Shown: positions 11,030-22,800 of the stretch, piece by piece
Layout: every line of letters starts with the position of its first letter
Numbering within the stretch: position 1 is the first letter of the stretch
NCBI GenBank assembly: GCA_948146395.1
Contig: OX411543.1
Coordinates: 55,605,689-55,669,688 of the forward strand
DNA from: Fragum whitleyi
Lineage: Eukaryota > Mollusca > Bivalvia > Cardiida > Cardiidae
Direction: 5' to 3'
DNA length: 64,000 bases
Position numbers and translations under genes: made by a program
The notes under the pieces: generated by a model
What the model was told of the DNA's origin: nothing
What the model saw: the letters and a program-made list of their open reading frames with translations, nothing else
Databases searched by the model: none

Positions 11030-11990
11030 AGCTGTCTTTCAGTTGATATATTCGATTATTATTATTACTATTATTATTTTTGAATAGTAGTTGTGGTAGA
11101 TGTCTCACTGATTTTATTTTCTGTTGGGAAATTCATTAAAGGATAATTCTATAAAAGGCTTTATAATATCAAAGTTCTAAAAGCCCTGATATATGTATGT
11201 TACCAGAGGTAAAAACATGGATAAATGGACAAATGGTACAATTTGATTTTTTGTTTGAATTTGGAGTTAAGTAATTTGGAGAAACAAATTCCTTTTTTTT
11301 ATGTGTAAAAAAAAACTTTGTGATAACAGAAAATGATAAAATGGTGGCGTTTTTCTGTACTTGCAGTGCTTTGATTGGCTAAAAACTAAACCAGATATTT
11401 TCACACGTGACTTGTTACTATTTGAACTTGTTTATTTAGTTGAACATAGTTTGAACATTAATTATCTAAGCTCCAAGAAAACAAGCATCTTTTGACAATT
11501 TGTGCGACGACTGTATACAATTCAAGCATGCTCATATCATGGTTTTAACCAAATATTGAGAAAAATTAAGCAAGCAATGCCTAAAAATTGTTCAAATGCT
11601 TCAATTTTTTCTCTAGCATATTTAGGATAGTGATAATATGGTAGGGGCAGAAGAAAAGAAAACGTTTTTAAATGGTGTAAAAATATATAAGTAAAAAAAG
11701 CGTTTTTTCGGTACTTTCAGTGCTTTGATTTGCAAAATATAAACATTATATGTACTGTAATGGCTAAAAATATTAAATAAGGGATTAACAATTTTTTTTA
11801 ATTTATCGGAAAGAACCGGATGAATTAAGCGTAAATTTTGAACATCCGTACAGGTTAAGTCAAAAAGTCAATAAACTAAGTTTGAAATTATTTTGTGCCA
11901 AAATAGGGGACAAAACGGGTATAAGCATATTGAATAAAAAATGATAAATTGAATTAAACTTGTAGAGTTCATCGTCAGCTGGAGTCGGTT
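11030..11990. other. Unassigned AT-rich stretch
   Basis: No gene was found. The phrase TACTT(G/T)CAGTGCTTTGATT occurs at about 11360 and 11715, and again near 39940 and 47950, pointing to an old dispersed repeat. Confidence 0.4.
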
Positions 11991-11999
11991 ACATTGCCT

Positions 12000-12412
12000 T
12001 CTTTAATGCTTTTCGGTGGTTTATGGAGAAATAATGGTAGATTATCACTTGATAATCTCAACGCAAAAGCAGTGAAATTATCAAAAACTTATACCCTGCT
12101 TTTGTGCATTTCATCCTATCTGACGTCATCAATGAGGGGCGAAATAAGTGACGTCACAATGAACGTTGCATAGCAATCACGCGAAAAATGACGCGCTTTA
12201 CGAAAATATGTCCTAGAAATTTCACATTTTGTCTCAATTTTGCATTAAAGAAATAGAATAATCCTTTGTTTTTCGTGTAAGATCAATTGATATTTCCTTT
12301 CGTGAACAACAAAAGCTATATTTTCACTCTCGTGAAAATATAGCTTTTGTTGTTCACTCAATGAAATATAAATCGATCTTACACTGAATCAAACGATTAT
12401 CCTCTATTTATA
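12000..12412 (-). mobile_element. Palindromic element (family C), minus-oriented copy
   Basis: The segment is inverted relative to 41975-42392 and matches over its whole length. Both contain a central hairpin (GTGAACAACAAAAGCTATAT facing its complement, 12302-12356). Both also carry GTGTAAGATC/GATCTTACAC arms and the GATTATCAAGTGATAATC-type palindrome. No coding sequence was seen. Confidence 0.75.
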
Positions 12413-12434
12413 TATAAAGAATAACATGTTATTG

Positions 12435-12570
12435 TCTTAAAATATCAATTTTATCTGGTCGAGTGGGAAAAGTGATCAGGAAGAGGCTTTGCCGAATCGT
12501 GATAATTTCTCACTCTCGAGAACAGAAAACATTGATATTTAAAGACACTTATATATTATTCTATTTGTCA
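12435..12570. mobile_element. Palindromic element with a GGCTTTGCC centre, carrying an empty TTAA site
   Basis: The arms read TTAAAATATCAATTTTATCT and AACATTGATATTTAAAGACA around a GAGGCTTTGCCGA centre. Related copies are at 26590-26700 and 34600-35000. TTAA at 12437-12440 is intact here but is split by a piggyBac-like MITE in the 34.6 kb copy. Confidence 0.7.
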
Positions 12571-12636
12571 TGCAAACTTTTTTTGTGCTTAATTATAATA
12601 AACCATTATAAATCAATGAAAACTGTTCATAAAAAT

Positions 12637-12710
12637 AGACTGCCTGATATCATGTTATGCTGATTTCACTTGCATTATAGCATAACATGATATCAGGCAG
12701 TCTATTTTTT
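12637..12710. repeat. Perfect hairpin on TGCCTGATATCATGTTATGC
   Basis: AATAGACTGCCTGATATCAT and its exact complement flank a loop of about 20 bp. Related hairpins occur at 26457-26505 and 33915-33960. Confidence 0.75.
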
Positions 12711-12880
12711 CCCAATTCTGTATAGAAGACTCTCCCCTTCACTTTGAAAATAGCTTTGTAAGGGAGGTAACGCTTTTTTCAAAGTTTGGACAAAGTATTG
12801 ATTAATTCCCCTGATATCGTTTTCTTTAATCTTATAACTTGAATACGCTACATGACTTGTGTTTACAGTATAGTCCGTTT

Positions 12881-13687
12881 GACTTCTATATGGACCAATA
12901 TTTTGCCGAAAATCTCAAAATCGAATAAATAAAACGTATTTTTTCTTTTCCTGTCATGTTTACATCTAATACCATGAAGAATTTTGTTTTTCAGAATTTT
13001 TGAATCTAAAATAATGATTTTCTCCGACCGTCTACATGTTACATCTCGGCCTTTCTTGCCTTCTTGACTTGACTTTATTAAAGGGAACAGCAAATTGCCT
13101 ATCCAAAAAATAATTTGCATAGGGGCTGAGTCAAAAGTGTTTGATTATAATTGAGTCATTTAAGTATAAAAGTAACTATTTTTATAAAATTGATTTTATT
13201 GAAGATATTTACTTCCTTAGGATATTATATCTGAGTATATTCTCTTTTTGTTCAAAAGCCGCCTGGCCAGATAATTGATAATTGTTTTATCTATCCTGAG
13301 ATGAGCCCCATAGTCACATATTTAGACCAATCAAAAAGCATTATTTAGTGAAGTTGTTGGGATTTTCAAAAGGCGTGTAGTAACAGTACAAATCACGAGC
13401 TATTCAACTTAAAGATGACTTTTCTTCTGTCAAATGTTTAGTATAAAACCACGTGTTTTTGCTATGTTTACATTTTATTATTAATAGACAGCCTCCATCA
13501 CCCCTCACGAAAATGCGAAAATATTTACATTAACTATATAGACAAAATCATGAATTTTGAAAAAAAATATATCTAAAAATATTTTTTGGAATGGTAATAA
13601 GCTGAAATTAAGATTTTAACACATAAGAATCCTTCATTTAAACTCAGTTTTATGTAATTGGTGAAAAGGTTGGTCCATATAGAAGTC
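12881..13687. mobile_element. 807-bp element with 18-bp perfect terminal inverted repeats
   Basis: The ends are GACTTCTATATGGACCAA (12881-12898) and its exact complement (13670-13687). Units of a 77-bp tandem array (GAATACGCTA...ATGACTT) lie on both sides, so the element probably inserted into the array. A second, direct copy lies at 14838-15333. No transposase was seen; the 85-codon minus frame inside is not recognisable. Confidence 0.7.
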
Positions 13688-14000
13688 GAATACGCTATAT
13701 GACTTATGACAACAGTTCAATTATATACAATCGCCGAGTCAAATAGCGAATTCTACTGATAACTCGAACACGCTATTGTGACTTGTGATAAGTACATTTT
13801 ATACAATCGACGAGTCAAATAGCGAAATCTACTTACTACTCGAATGCCCTATTGTGACTTGTAATTGCAGAAATTTTCATACAAAAATAGAGTCAAAGAG
13901 AGACTTCTTCTTATAACCCGAATACGCATTTTTTGTGCATTGTGATTACGGTACATTTGTATACAACCGACGAGTAGTCAACATTGCGAATTCTACTTTT
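13687..14000 (+). repeat. 77-bp tandem array, four units
   Basis: Units start near 13687, 13764, 13841 and 13919, each reading CGAA(T/C)(A/G)C(G/C)C(T)ATT..TGACTT, then TACAATCGACGAGTCAAATAGCGAA. One more unit lies at 12835-12870, beyond the TIR element. Confidence 0.8.
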
Positions 14001-14214
14001 ACAAGTAGTATTACTTGATTTTATCTTTATCCAATTAATCAAATAAGCGATGAATAAATCATCTATCGATGAAGATCGGTAATTACTGGTAGGTTCGTCT
14101 AAACCCGTTAGACATGATTTTGTAATCACTGTAAAATTTCACGTGTATTTGTAGACGGATGTATGGTCGAGAGGAGGGGGTCACGATCATTTGAAACATA
14201 CAGTATAGGCAGAT

Positions 14215-14410
14215 TTTGCGTGATGAGACGTGATCTATTTTTTTACTGTTAGATTCTCGTGTCATTTGTTCGAATTAGATATAACAGGTTAAAATAACAC
14301 ATTAAGGAAGTTAAACATTAACTTTTTACACCAACGTTATTGCTTATATTAAAACGTTAAGTTCACTCAAACCTGTACTTTCACAATTGCAGTGAAGAGA
14401 TCAGGTTAAT
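14215..14410 (+). repeat. Dispersed repeat (family G), copy 1
   Basis: The phrase TTAGATTCTCGTG, then ATAACAGGTTAAAATAACAC and GTTATTGCTT, is shared with 16480-16680 (plus) and 33000-33230 (minus). Confidence 0.6.
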
Positions 14411-14434
14411 TTTCTACCATTTGAATTCTAATTT

Positions 14435-14750
14435 TATCTTATAACTAGACAAATATCCGAGTGATAACATCCCGTATGATATTTTTTATGATATCACATA
14501 GTTATTTTTAGAACAATGATATAATGCGGTTATTTTTAGAAACATGTATTTCAGTTAGAAACTCCGACAAAAACAAGACAAATATAGGTTAAAAGATAAA
14601 TATAATACATACTTAGTGTATTGTATGAAAAAAATATCAAACTCGGTTGTGAACATTGAAAATTGTCTCGGCAGAGCCTCGACAATGATCAATTCTCCCA
14701 ACCGCGTTAGATATTTTATTTCATATAATACACTAAGTATGTATTATATA
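14435..14750 (+). mobile_element. Palindrome-ended repeat (family B), copy 1
   Basis: It begins TATCTTATAACTAGACAAAT and ends with a hairpin formed by TACTTAGTGTATTGTATGAA and its complement. The loop has CTCGGCAGAGCCTCGACAAT at its centre. Other copies are at 47972-48280, 51772-52087 and 52750-53360. The plus frame from 14616 is this hairpin, not a gene. Confidence 0.8.
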
Positions 14751-14837
14751 TATACCCGATTTACCTATGGTTATGACATCATCGCTTACGTCAGCGCTAA
14801 GGTTTGAAAATACACCTATAGTGTTTTCAATCCAGAC

Positions 14838-15333
14838 GTATAGTCCGTTTGACTTAAATATTGGACCAACATTTCGCCAAAAATCGAATTAATGAAACGT
14901 ATTGTTTTCCTGTCATATCATATTTTGTATCTTATACCATGAAGAATTTTGTTTTCAGAATTTTTGAATGTAAAATAACGATTTTGTCCGACCGTCTACT
15001 TTTTAACTCTCAGTCTTTTATACCTTCTTGTGTCTGTATTAAACGGAACAGCGAATTTACTAACAAAAAGTTCTAATTTGCACAGGGCCGAGTCAAAGTA
15101 AATGATTTCGAGCCAGTTGTTTTGGTATAAAATCGAGTACTTTTATACAACCAATTTTGTCGAATATTTAATTACCTTGGGATATCAAATCTGAGTGTAT
15201 TAACTCTTTTTTTAAAAAAAAAAAAGTTTGATAAGATAATTGGTATTTGTTTTTATCTATTCTGAGATGAACCTCATAGTCACATATTTAGACCAATCAA
15301 AAAGCATTATTTAACGAATTCGTTTGGGATCTT
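14838..15333 (+). mobile_element. Second, truncated copy of the 18-bp-TIR element
   Basis: The segment matches 12871-13367 in direct orientation from ATAGTCCGTTTGACTT to AGACCAATCAAAAAGCATTA. The right inverted end is missing. Confidence 0.75.
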
Positions 15334-15379
15334 CACAAGGGAAATTAGCCAAGGGAGAGAGCAAAGATGTTACAAGGTT

Positions 15380-16440
15380 GAAATAAGCGTGTTACAAAGA
15401 TTAAAAGTAGTGCAAAAGAGCCGGATTTGAAAAAAAAATTATTATAATGTATCTTTAGGATGTTGAGATTTTTGAATTGTTATCATGTGTAACAACGATC
15501 TCAAGAGTGTTACAAAGGTTGCAAGCAATAGGAAAATAGGCCCTGTTTCAAAACCCGATGTGACAATGTTACAGTAAGTTTAGGGATATTGGGTATGAAA
15601 ATGCGTTTTTTTTAATATTATAGTTTGTTACTTAGATGTTACAAAACATTTTACAGGTATGTTTTAAAGGTTTCAAGTCATGAAAAAATGGGCTGATTTA
15701 TGAACCTAAATGTTACAATTTTACACTAACTATAGGGATTTTGGACTTGAAAATGCGTTTTTTGAATTGTCATTACGGCTACAAAGATGTGACAAACGTG
15801 TTACAAGGGTAACAAATAGTAGAAAAAAAATGTCCTATTTTGAAACGGAATGTCACAATGTAACAATAACTTTATTGATTCTTGGTATGAAAGTGCTTTT
15901 TTTGTAATTTTGATTTGTGTTTAAAAGATGTTACAGGCGTGTAACAAAGATTGCAAATAGTAGAAAAATGGGCCCGCTTTAACCAAATGTTACAATATTA
16001 CAGTAACTGGTGGGATTTAAGGGAAGAAAATGCGTTTTCTAGAAATGTTATAATGTGTAACAGATATAAGAAGGATGGTACAAGCGTGTTACACAGGTTA
16101 CAAACTATAAAGAAATTGGCCCTGTTATGAAACCCATTGTTACAATGTTTCAGTATCTTTGTGGATTGAAAATCCTGCTTTAAAAATGTTATTATGTGTT
16201 ACAAAGACTTTCCAGGATGTAACAAGCGTGTTACAAAGGTTACAACTAGTAGGAAAATGGGCCCTGTTTTGAAATTCAATTTAACAGTAACATTTGGGTT
16301 TTTGTTTAAACTTGTTACAAAAATGTAACAAAGATGTTACAAGGTAGCTACAAAGGTTACACGTACTCAGAAAATGGGACACTTTTTGGAACTATATGTT
16401 TCTTATGGCACGAAAAAAGACATTTTTTTGAAATGTAATG
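15380..16440 (+). repeat. GTTACAA-rich tandem satellite, period about 140-155 bp
   Basis: Roughly seven units repeat the order GTGTTACAAAGGTTACAA, TAG.AAAATGGGCCCTGTTT, ATGTTACAATGTTACAGTAA, GGGATT, GAAAATGCGTTTTTT. Unit starts lie near 15505, 15655, 15795, 15940, 16085, 16230 and 16345. Divergence between units is moderate. The 65-codon frame at 15710 is satellite sequence. Confidence 0.85.
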
Positions 16441-16479
16441 GTACGTTTCAAAGCTCTTTCTGTATATTTGAAATGTTGG

Positions 16480-16680
16480 TTTCGCGCGGTGAGCCGTAAA
16501 AATTACTTTGCCTTCTAAATACCCGTGCTATTCTTTCGAAATAGATAAAACAGGTTAAAACTACACCTTAAAAATTTACAATTTATGAGTTCAAACGAAA
16601 GTTATTGCTTTTCTTGAATTGAACGGTTTTCTCATACATGTACTTTCATATTTCAAGTCATATTTCAATGTCACTATTCG
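16480..16680 (+). repeat. Dispersed repeat (family G), copy 2
   Basis: This copy starts GCGCGGTGAGCCGTAAAAAT and includes GATAAAACAGGTTAAAACTA. The minus copy at 33000-33230 carries the complementary CGGCTCACCGCGC end, so the family includes that GC-rich terminus. Confidence 0.6.
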
Positions 16681-16847
16681 AAAGAATAATCCGTCTACTT
16701 TCAAAACATGACGACAAAGTAATTATTTACCACCGTCGTGCTTGTTCTACACGTTTCCAAACCATGTGTCTACACAGTTTCAATAAATGTATCTACACTG
16801 GTACAAAATATCCTCCAAACCCTTTTATCTACACTGTACCAATGACC

Positions 16848-16914
16848 AAAAAAAAAAAACCAAACAAACAAACAAACAAAAAAAAAAAAACAAAAAACAA
16901 CAACAAAAAAAACC
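16848..16914 (+). repeat. A-rich low-complexity tract with (CAAA)n
   Basis: Runs of A are broken by CAAA repeats. The Lys/Gln/Asn-rich ends of two overlapping frames across 16638-16996 come from this tract. Confidence 0.9.
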
Positions 16915-16999
16915 GGCCCATTGTCCATTTTCAAAAACCTTTAAATATCACTTTCCACAATGCTTTATCAGACTTCGGGTAGCATATTTATTGTGAAAG

Positions 17000-19390
17000 A
17001 GAAACGCCTTGCTTGACAACACGGATTAACAACACTATAAAAAAAAGTTCAAAAAAAGATACAAATGGTAATTTCATTATGAATAAATAAGAGTACGCAC
17101 ACACAATAAAATTGGTACCCACAAGTTTGGCATTTAGCCCGATAGATCTTTCGTAGCTTACTCCCAATACATTGTTTGAGAATGGGTGAGGTTAGCATTC
17201 ATATTATGATCAGTGTGAAAACCTGCCTTATGAGGAAAACATTTGGAAAATTATTTAAGGACGCTTAAGACGACTTACAGTTGATTGGGCAATTATTAAG
17301 CAGGCTTTCAAGTCGTCATCTTTTTAAAAATATTGGCTGAAAAGGGCTTTACTGAGCGTTTCACAGGAGTCATCCTGTCAAACACATTTGTTAGTTATTG
17401 GTATGCAATAATAAACAGATCGTTCGCTATAGTCAAACAACAATACGACTTTATGTCGCTATCTTGTCTGTGCAGAGACAAGCTAATACTAAAACAAATA
17501 GTGGGTTGCACCAGTCTTTGAAATTCAATTGGAAAATTGTCAAAAGAAGTTTTTAAAACCATCCTTCAAGTTTCTGGCCCAGTTTGATGTTTGTATTGAT
17601 AGTACAGCGTCTACTTTTTGCCTACGTAGACCCAAATTGGGCTGATAACGTTCTAACTCAATATTTGACGTCAGCGAAAGTTGAAAGATTTTTAAACGGT
17701 TTATTGCTATGTGCGAAAATGTCTTTTAATGAACATTAAGAATTTTGATCAAACCTTTGTGCATCAGACCAGCAAGGTAAGGGGGGGGGGGGGGCGTTTA
17801 CTAAACAGTCGTTTCTACGGAAAGGATCTTGAGACTTTACTGACATTTCGTTTTTTTAGGTAACCTTACGTCATGGCTTCAGTCTATTCTTGAGTAGTTC
17901 GATTACTTTTCAAAAAAACATTGCCAAGTGTAAGGCACTTCAAGTGAAGGCCCTTTCACCGCGCACACTTTTTGTCGAACTACTGTGACGTTGCTATGTG
18001 AATACTGTCATTTCTGAAGAAGTCATTAGCCGAAAGTTAATTAAAAGATCATTTGATGACGTAAAGAACAAACTCATACAAATTAAACACTTTGCGTTTG
18101 AAATCTTATTCTTCTTATTTCGGAATAATTTAACTATAACAAACACATGTTATATACTTAGCAAAAACAGAAACTTTACCTTTTTCTTGGTCTGTATTGA
18201 ATGACTTACACTGACTATACGCTTACTTTATTGACATTGGCTAGTCAGGCTAACGAAAGAGACTACACAGACACAGGATTTTGCGCTATTGAACCGAGCC
18301 CGGCCTAGTGCGTCTGTCACTTCCGGTTTTTGTCATATACTCTTGTAGAGCTACCTAAACTTTATTTTGAGTGTTTTTTGTCACTCAATCACACTCATTC
18401 CGTAGCATTGGCACGAAAAAACGAAAATGTTTGCACATTTTTATTGAAACGAGTATGCCACAGCAATCGAAAAAAGCAGAAATCAGACTAAAGGTATGAA
18501 TAGAGCACGCATGTCTGTTTATAACGCCACTCTTAAGTTTGGCTACTCGGGACAGGCAATTCACATTTTAACATCTTGGTTTAGAACTGCCAAGCTCGGT
18601 AAGGACAGTCGGTAACGCGTCTGGTTTTCAATAATGAGTTAGTTGGTTCGATCTCCGGTTCGACCATATTTCATCCAATATATGATAAATTTCATTGCGA
18701 TCTCCCACAGAATGGGCTAGTGATACGCCTAAGATAGAAGGGCGACTGGTGGCTCAGATGAAATGTTCTAGCCTAGCAGTGAGACACGACAAGAAACTAT
18801 GGATATGTGCACCAGCCATCGAATTTTACTTTTAAATCTATTGAAAGCGACGTTAATACCCATATTAACAAACAAAAAATCGGTTCGCAAGCACTACAGA
18901 TGTCGCTCGAGATAAGAAAGGCCCCTTGTGACGTCATGTAGAGGCGTTGTTACCATCGCATATTTTCTCATTCGTTTCATCAAAGGAAGGATCACTGTTT
19001 AGTTCAGACGTTGGTCACTCATGATATTGGAACGACTTTAAGCACGAAAACTTGAAAAAATGATACTCAAAACATCACCGATACACGTTCTTTCATTTCT
19101 GTAATTTTTGAAATCGACCCCTTTGTCCTAATACCGCCAATAACTCTCATTTTACAGACACCCGGTGCTGAACCTTAAATAAACCGACGGAAATTTCTTT
19201 CAAGTTTCATGTAATAGTAACGTTTTCATTTCACACGGTTTAATAGCGACACTACAGCCTCTAGTAAGTCATGTAAAGTTTCTTTTTTTGCTAAGTATAT
19301 TTATGAAAAAACAAAATGATACTATAAAATTTCGTTTCCTTATACAAGCTTTTTTTTCAATTCAGAAACTGGGTTCGATAATTGATAAAC
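17000..19390. other. Unassigned stretch with a poly-G run and a tRNA-like scrap
   Basis: No supported exon was found. A run of 14 G lies at 17782-17795. At about 18594-18668 a GGTTCGATCTCC box follows CAGTCGGTAACGCGTCTGG, resembling a decayed tRNA-derived head. Short frames of 62-83 codons here lack domains. Confidence 0.4.
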
Positions 19391-19399
19391 TTGTACGGC

Positions 19400-20450
19400 T
19401 TAAGGTTCATGTAAATTGTTTGAGGCCCTATTTTAAAACACTTCATTCGTCAAGAAAAAGCAGTATGTCCAGGTATATCATATATCAAAATGAAGCTATT
19501 CATGAGCATAAGCAATTAAGCAACACAAGACTGCCATAGCTATAGCGGTATAGCCAAAACATTGTGGAAAAGTGTCATTTTGTACAGAACAAGCAACTTC
19601 AAGACTGTTGGATAAAATTGGCCCATATTTGAACAAAGTACAGACTAAAGTACTACACAGGTAATCTACAAACGTAAGTAAAACAACCTCGAGCCCAAAG
19701 CGTAGTTATACAAGCAATTTATTTTGACTTTTTTTATAAACACATATGTCATATATGCCATTCTAATTTTGTAAACGTGTAGATTTTTTGTAAGGTAGGG
19801 TGTGTTATTGCAACATAAATGGACATTAATAGTTTGTATACCTGTAAGGTTGTGTAGCAATATATCAATTTCTATTTCACTGAATGATGAATATATAGTA
19901 TTTATTATAGATCATTGAATTCATAATCTATAATTTGAAATAAATCGCAAAAACCATTTCACAAAATTTGGTGTGCTGTTGCACCATACCTAACATCAAT
20001 TTTGAAAATAGACCAAACCGGTTTGACAAGTATGTTGACAAAATAAATGGAAATTGATTGTTTCAAAGGAGCTTTTTGAGACCGAGTTTTATATGTGAGG
20101 TTGTAGTAGCACCTGGGTAGTACTCTTGACTGGCGACCTGTCTCAATCTATCGATACTGAGGTATCAGAGGGTAGCGTAGATTGGGACAAGTTAACCAGT
20201 CTAGTAGAACTTTAGACTGTACTTTGTTAAAATATGAGCCGATTTTATCCAACCGTCATGCAGTTGCTTGTTCTGTACACCACAATGTTTTTTGCTTTAC
20301 CGCTATAGCTATGGCGGTCTTATGTTGCTCAACTGATTGTGCTAAAAATAGCTTCATTTGATATATTATATATACCTGGACATGTTGCTTTTTCTTGGCT
20401 AACAAAGCGCCCTTAAAATTGGGTCTCAAACACTTTACCTGGCACATGAA
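19400..20450. mobile_element. Large inverted repeat, about 250-bp arms around a 550-bp spacer
   Basis: The left arm 19400-19655 matches the complement of 20205-20450, for example GGTTCATGTAAATTGTTTGAGG versus its diverged partner, TGTCCAGGTATAT and AGAACAAGCAACT. The spacer near 20128-20200 has its own hairpin, GACTGGCGACCTGTCTCAAT facing its complement. Frames at 19288, 20256 and 20395 fall in the arms. Confidence 0.75.
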
Positions 20451-20925
20451 CCTGGCGGAAAAGCGGTGTCACACTGGTGCAAAGTTGTCGACATTGTCCC
20501 GTCTTTGTAAAGAGTTTACAGTGAAATCTTATCTGTTTGCTGGAAAAAAGCTCGTAAGAGAATACCTCAAAAGTACATTTAAGTTTTATTCCACGAAGAA
20601 AAAGAAAGATAAGGAAATAAAAAAGCTAAAAGAAAACGTATTAAATTTGACAAGGAAGAAGAGATGTAAAAAATTGAATGATTTTTTTTTTTGAGAAGTA
20701 CATGTTTGATATGATATTCGGATTATTTTAATGTAAATTTCCAAAATCTCTAAATTTATCGAATAAACAAGTTTTTCTCGCCTGTCCGTATCGAAAATAT
20801 TTTATTGTGAAACCTTATTGACCTGCCACTCATTATTTTTCGTGAATTTTCGTTAATATCCGCGAGGTTATTAAAAGAATTTTATTTTGAGACCAAATAA
20901 ATACTGCAATTGTTATAAATGGGTC

Positions 20926-21003
20926 CACGGCGCAGTGGTCTTAACCGTTAGCCAATTAGAGTCGTTGAACTTACGAATCCGGTTCGAATACGCACGCAAT
21001 TGG
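20926..21003 (+). mobile_element. tRNA-like SINE head or decayed tRNA
   Basis: GCGCAGTGGTCTTAACCG resembles an A box and CCGGTTCGAATACG a B box, at tRNA-like spacing. The acceptor stem does not pair well, so a working tRNA is unlikely. Confidence 0.4.
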
Positions 21004-21043
21004 ATACAGTTTTTTTCTAAATTGCTTTAACTTAAATTTATTA

Positions 21044-21335
21044 TTAGCTCGGCTGTTTTCGTAGAAAACCCGAGGAATTGCTATAGTCTCCGTGTCGTCG
21101 TCGTTGCCTTTGTCGTCGTGCGAAAACTTTGACATTTTGTTATATCTCTGGTTCTACTGAAGGCATTCACTTGAAAGTTGGCACACATGTTCACCATCAA
21201 AAGAGCAACCCATACTATTAAGGGGGATAACTCTAGATGCATTTTGTACAAATTATGCCCCTTTTTCGACTAAGATTTTTTCCCACCATGCAGCACTCGA
21301 CGGCCGAGCGTAGGCACCAGTAGGCGGTGCTCTTG
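21044..21335 (+). mobile_element. Short element with GCTCGGC inverted ends
   Basis: It begins TTAGCTCGGCTG and ends GGCCGAGCGTAGGCACC. Between these are CGTCGTCGTTGCC and AGAGCAACCCATACTATTAA, GGATAACTCTAGATGC. A diverged copy spans about 61680-61945, and fragments lie at 51597-51650 and 60690-60790. Confidence 0.65.
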
Positions 21336-22100
21336 TTAGATAAAGGGACAGTGTAATCGTCTCTTAAATTTCTTGCTTGTAATATTCTATATTGACAGTT
21401 TTTTTCTTAATCAAATCTCTCACTACTTTAATTTTCATGGAATTAATAAGCTGTTGTTACCTATTCAAGCTGAGGTCACGAGGCTTTTAGTCTTTTTTGT
21501 TTCTCTAACGCAGTAGGTACCTAAGCGACTGATTTAAATTATTTTCTATCGTGCATGACATCTAATGCTTATGATATTATTACTATTTTTCTTACTGTAC
21601 AATACATTTCATTGCTTGTCGTAACTTCTGTTAATTCTTTTTACGGAATTCTTTATCCATTTTTTTATCTTATTTTTAGGATTGTGATAAGTTTATCCTG
21701 TATCTTTCTAGAAAAAAGAAAGAACAACATGTTTTAGTTGTGCGTAGGCTACTGAGCAATAGGAAAATACTTATGAAGAATATAAAACTGATCACCCACA
21801 CAGAACGAGGAACAAAATCAAGTTTACTGTGCTGTGCATTTTATATCCTGTCACTAGCTATAAATATTACCTGATAAAAGGGGGTGTGATAAACTTGTTG
21901 ATATCAGGTCACTTGACCACAAGACAGCTTTATCAAGTCACTTGGTCACGTGGCCTGCCGGATCTTCTTTTTGCGGCTATTAGGTTTGAAAACAGTCCTC
22001 TCTTTCTTTTTTTTCTATTGAATTTTGAGGTCTATTTCTGATACGAAAAAAAATCACTCGATTCTCATATGTTTTTAAAATCAAATCGCGACCATATCGA

Positions 22101-22137
22101 TGACGTAGTACATGACTGATGACGTAATCTATAAATT
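22101..22137 (+). promoter_or_regulatory. Candidate promoter: two CRE-like sites and a TATA box
   Basis: TGACGTAG (22101) and TGACGTAA (22120) lie just upstream of TATAAATT (22130-22137). A start codon follows 68 bp downstream. The arrangement fits an animal core promoter but is short and could be chance in AT-rich DNA. Confidence 0.3.
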
Positions 22138-22204
22138 GTGACGAAGCTTATCTCGGTGTTTACATTCGACCTCAAACTGTTAGGAATTTAAAACATTTAT
22201 CTGA

Positions 22205-22294
22205 ATGGATTCAACGCAGATTTATTCGTCCGAGGAGGATTTCGGAGAAAGTAGCTTTGCATCTGATCTCAATCTATGTCCATCCTCTGATTAA
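22205..22294 (+). CDS. Possible short acidic ORF or first exon
   Basis: Starting 68 bp after a TATA-like box is a 29-codon frame beginning MDSTQIYSSEEDFGESS and ending at a TAA (22292-22294). It is rich in Ser, Asp and Glu. A GT inside it (AGAAA|GTAGC, near 22247) could be a donor, so it may be the first part of a longer spliced gene. No family is recognised. Confidence 0.2.
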   Translation: MDSTQIYSSEEDFGESSFASDLNLCPSSD

Positions 22295-22599
22295 GAGCAA
22301 GGAAGGCATTGAATTGAGATTTACTTTTAGCTGCATGACAACAAAACTTAGGAGAAGAAAGGACATTGGAGTTTGCGAAAATTACCCGAATCATATCTTA
22401 TCATTTAACGTAGGCCCCTATGTACGTATTATTCAAGTTTACTTTTGTTAAATATTTTCTTGCTACAGCATCATAAATCCTTTCGATTATCAAGTTCTTT
22501 AGCCGTAAGCGATCACCCCACCTCATCTTCCCATTCACCCTTATGATGTGGACTTGCCGAGTCTCGGAGTTGTAAATCGGGATTGGGTTAATTTTTCGT

Positions 22600-22800
22600 A
22601 TATAAATAACGAATAGACTTTATAAAAGATTGTAACTGGATAAATAGAATAGATGATAGGTGTCTTGAGATAGAAAAGTTTATCGGACTCGGCTGCGGAA
22701 TTTATCCGGTTCGCCTCCGGCTCACCAGATAAATTCCTACGCCTTGCCCGATAAACTTTTCCATCTCAAGTCACCAACCATCTATTCTCTATTTATATAC
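22600..22800. mobile_element. Palindromic element with a GGTTCGCCTCCGGCTC centre
   Basis: GAAAAGTTTATCGG and ATAGATGATAGGTGTCTTGA on the left face their complements on the right (CCGATAAACTTTTCC, TCACCAACCATCTATTC). The centre is GGAATTTATCCGGTTCGCCT and its partner. Confidence 0.7.

Noticed and set aside
18594..18668. tRNA gene
   Set aside because: Only a B-box-like word and weak A box; no acceptor or anticodon stem pairing.
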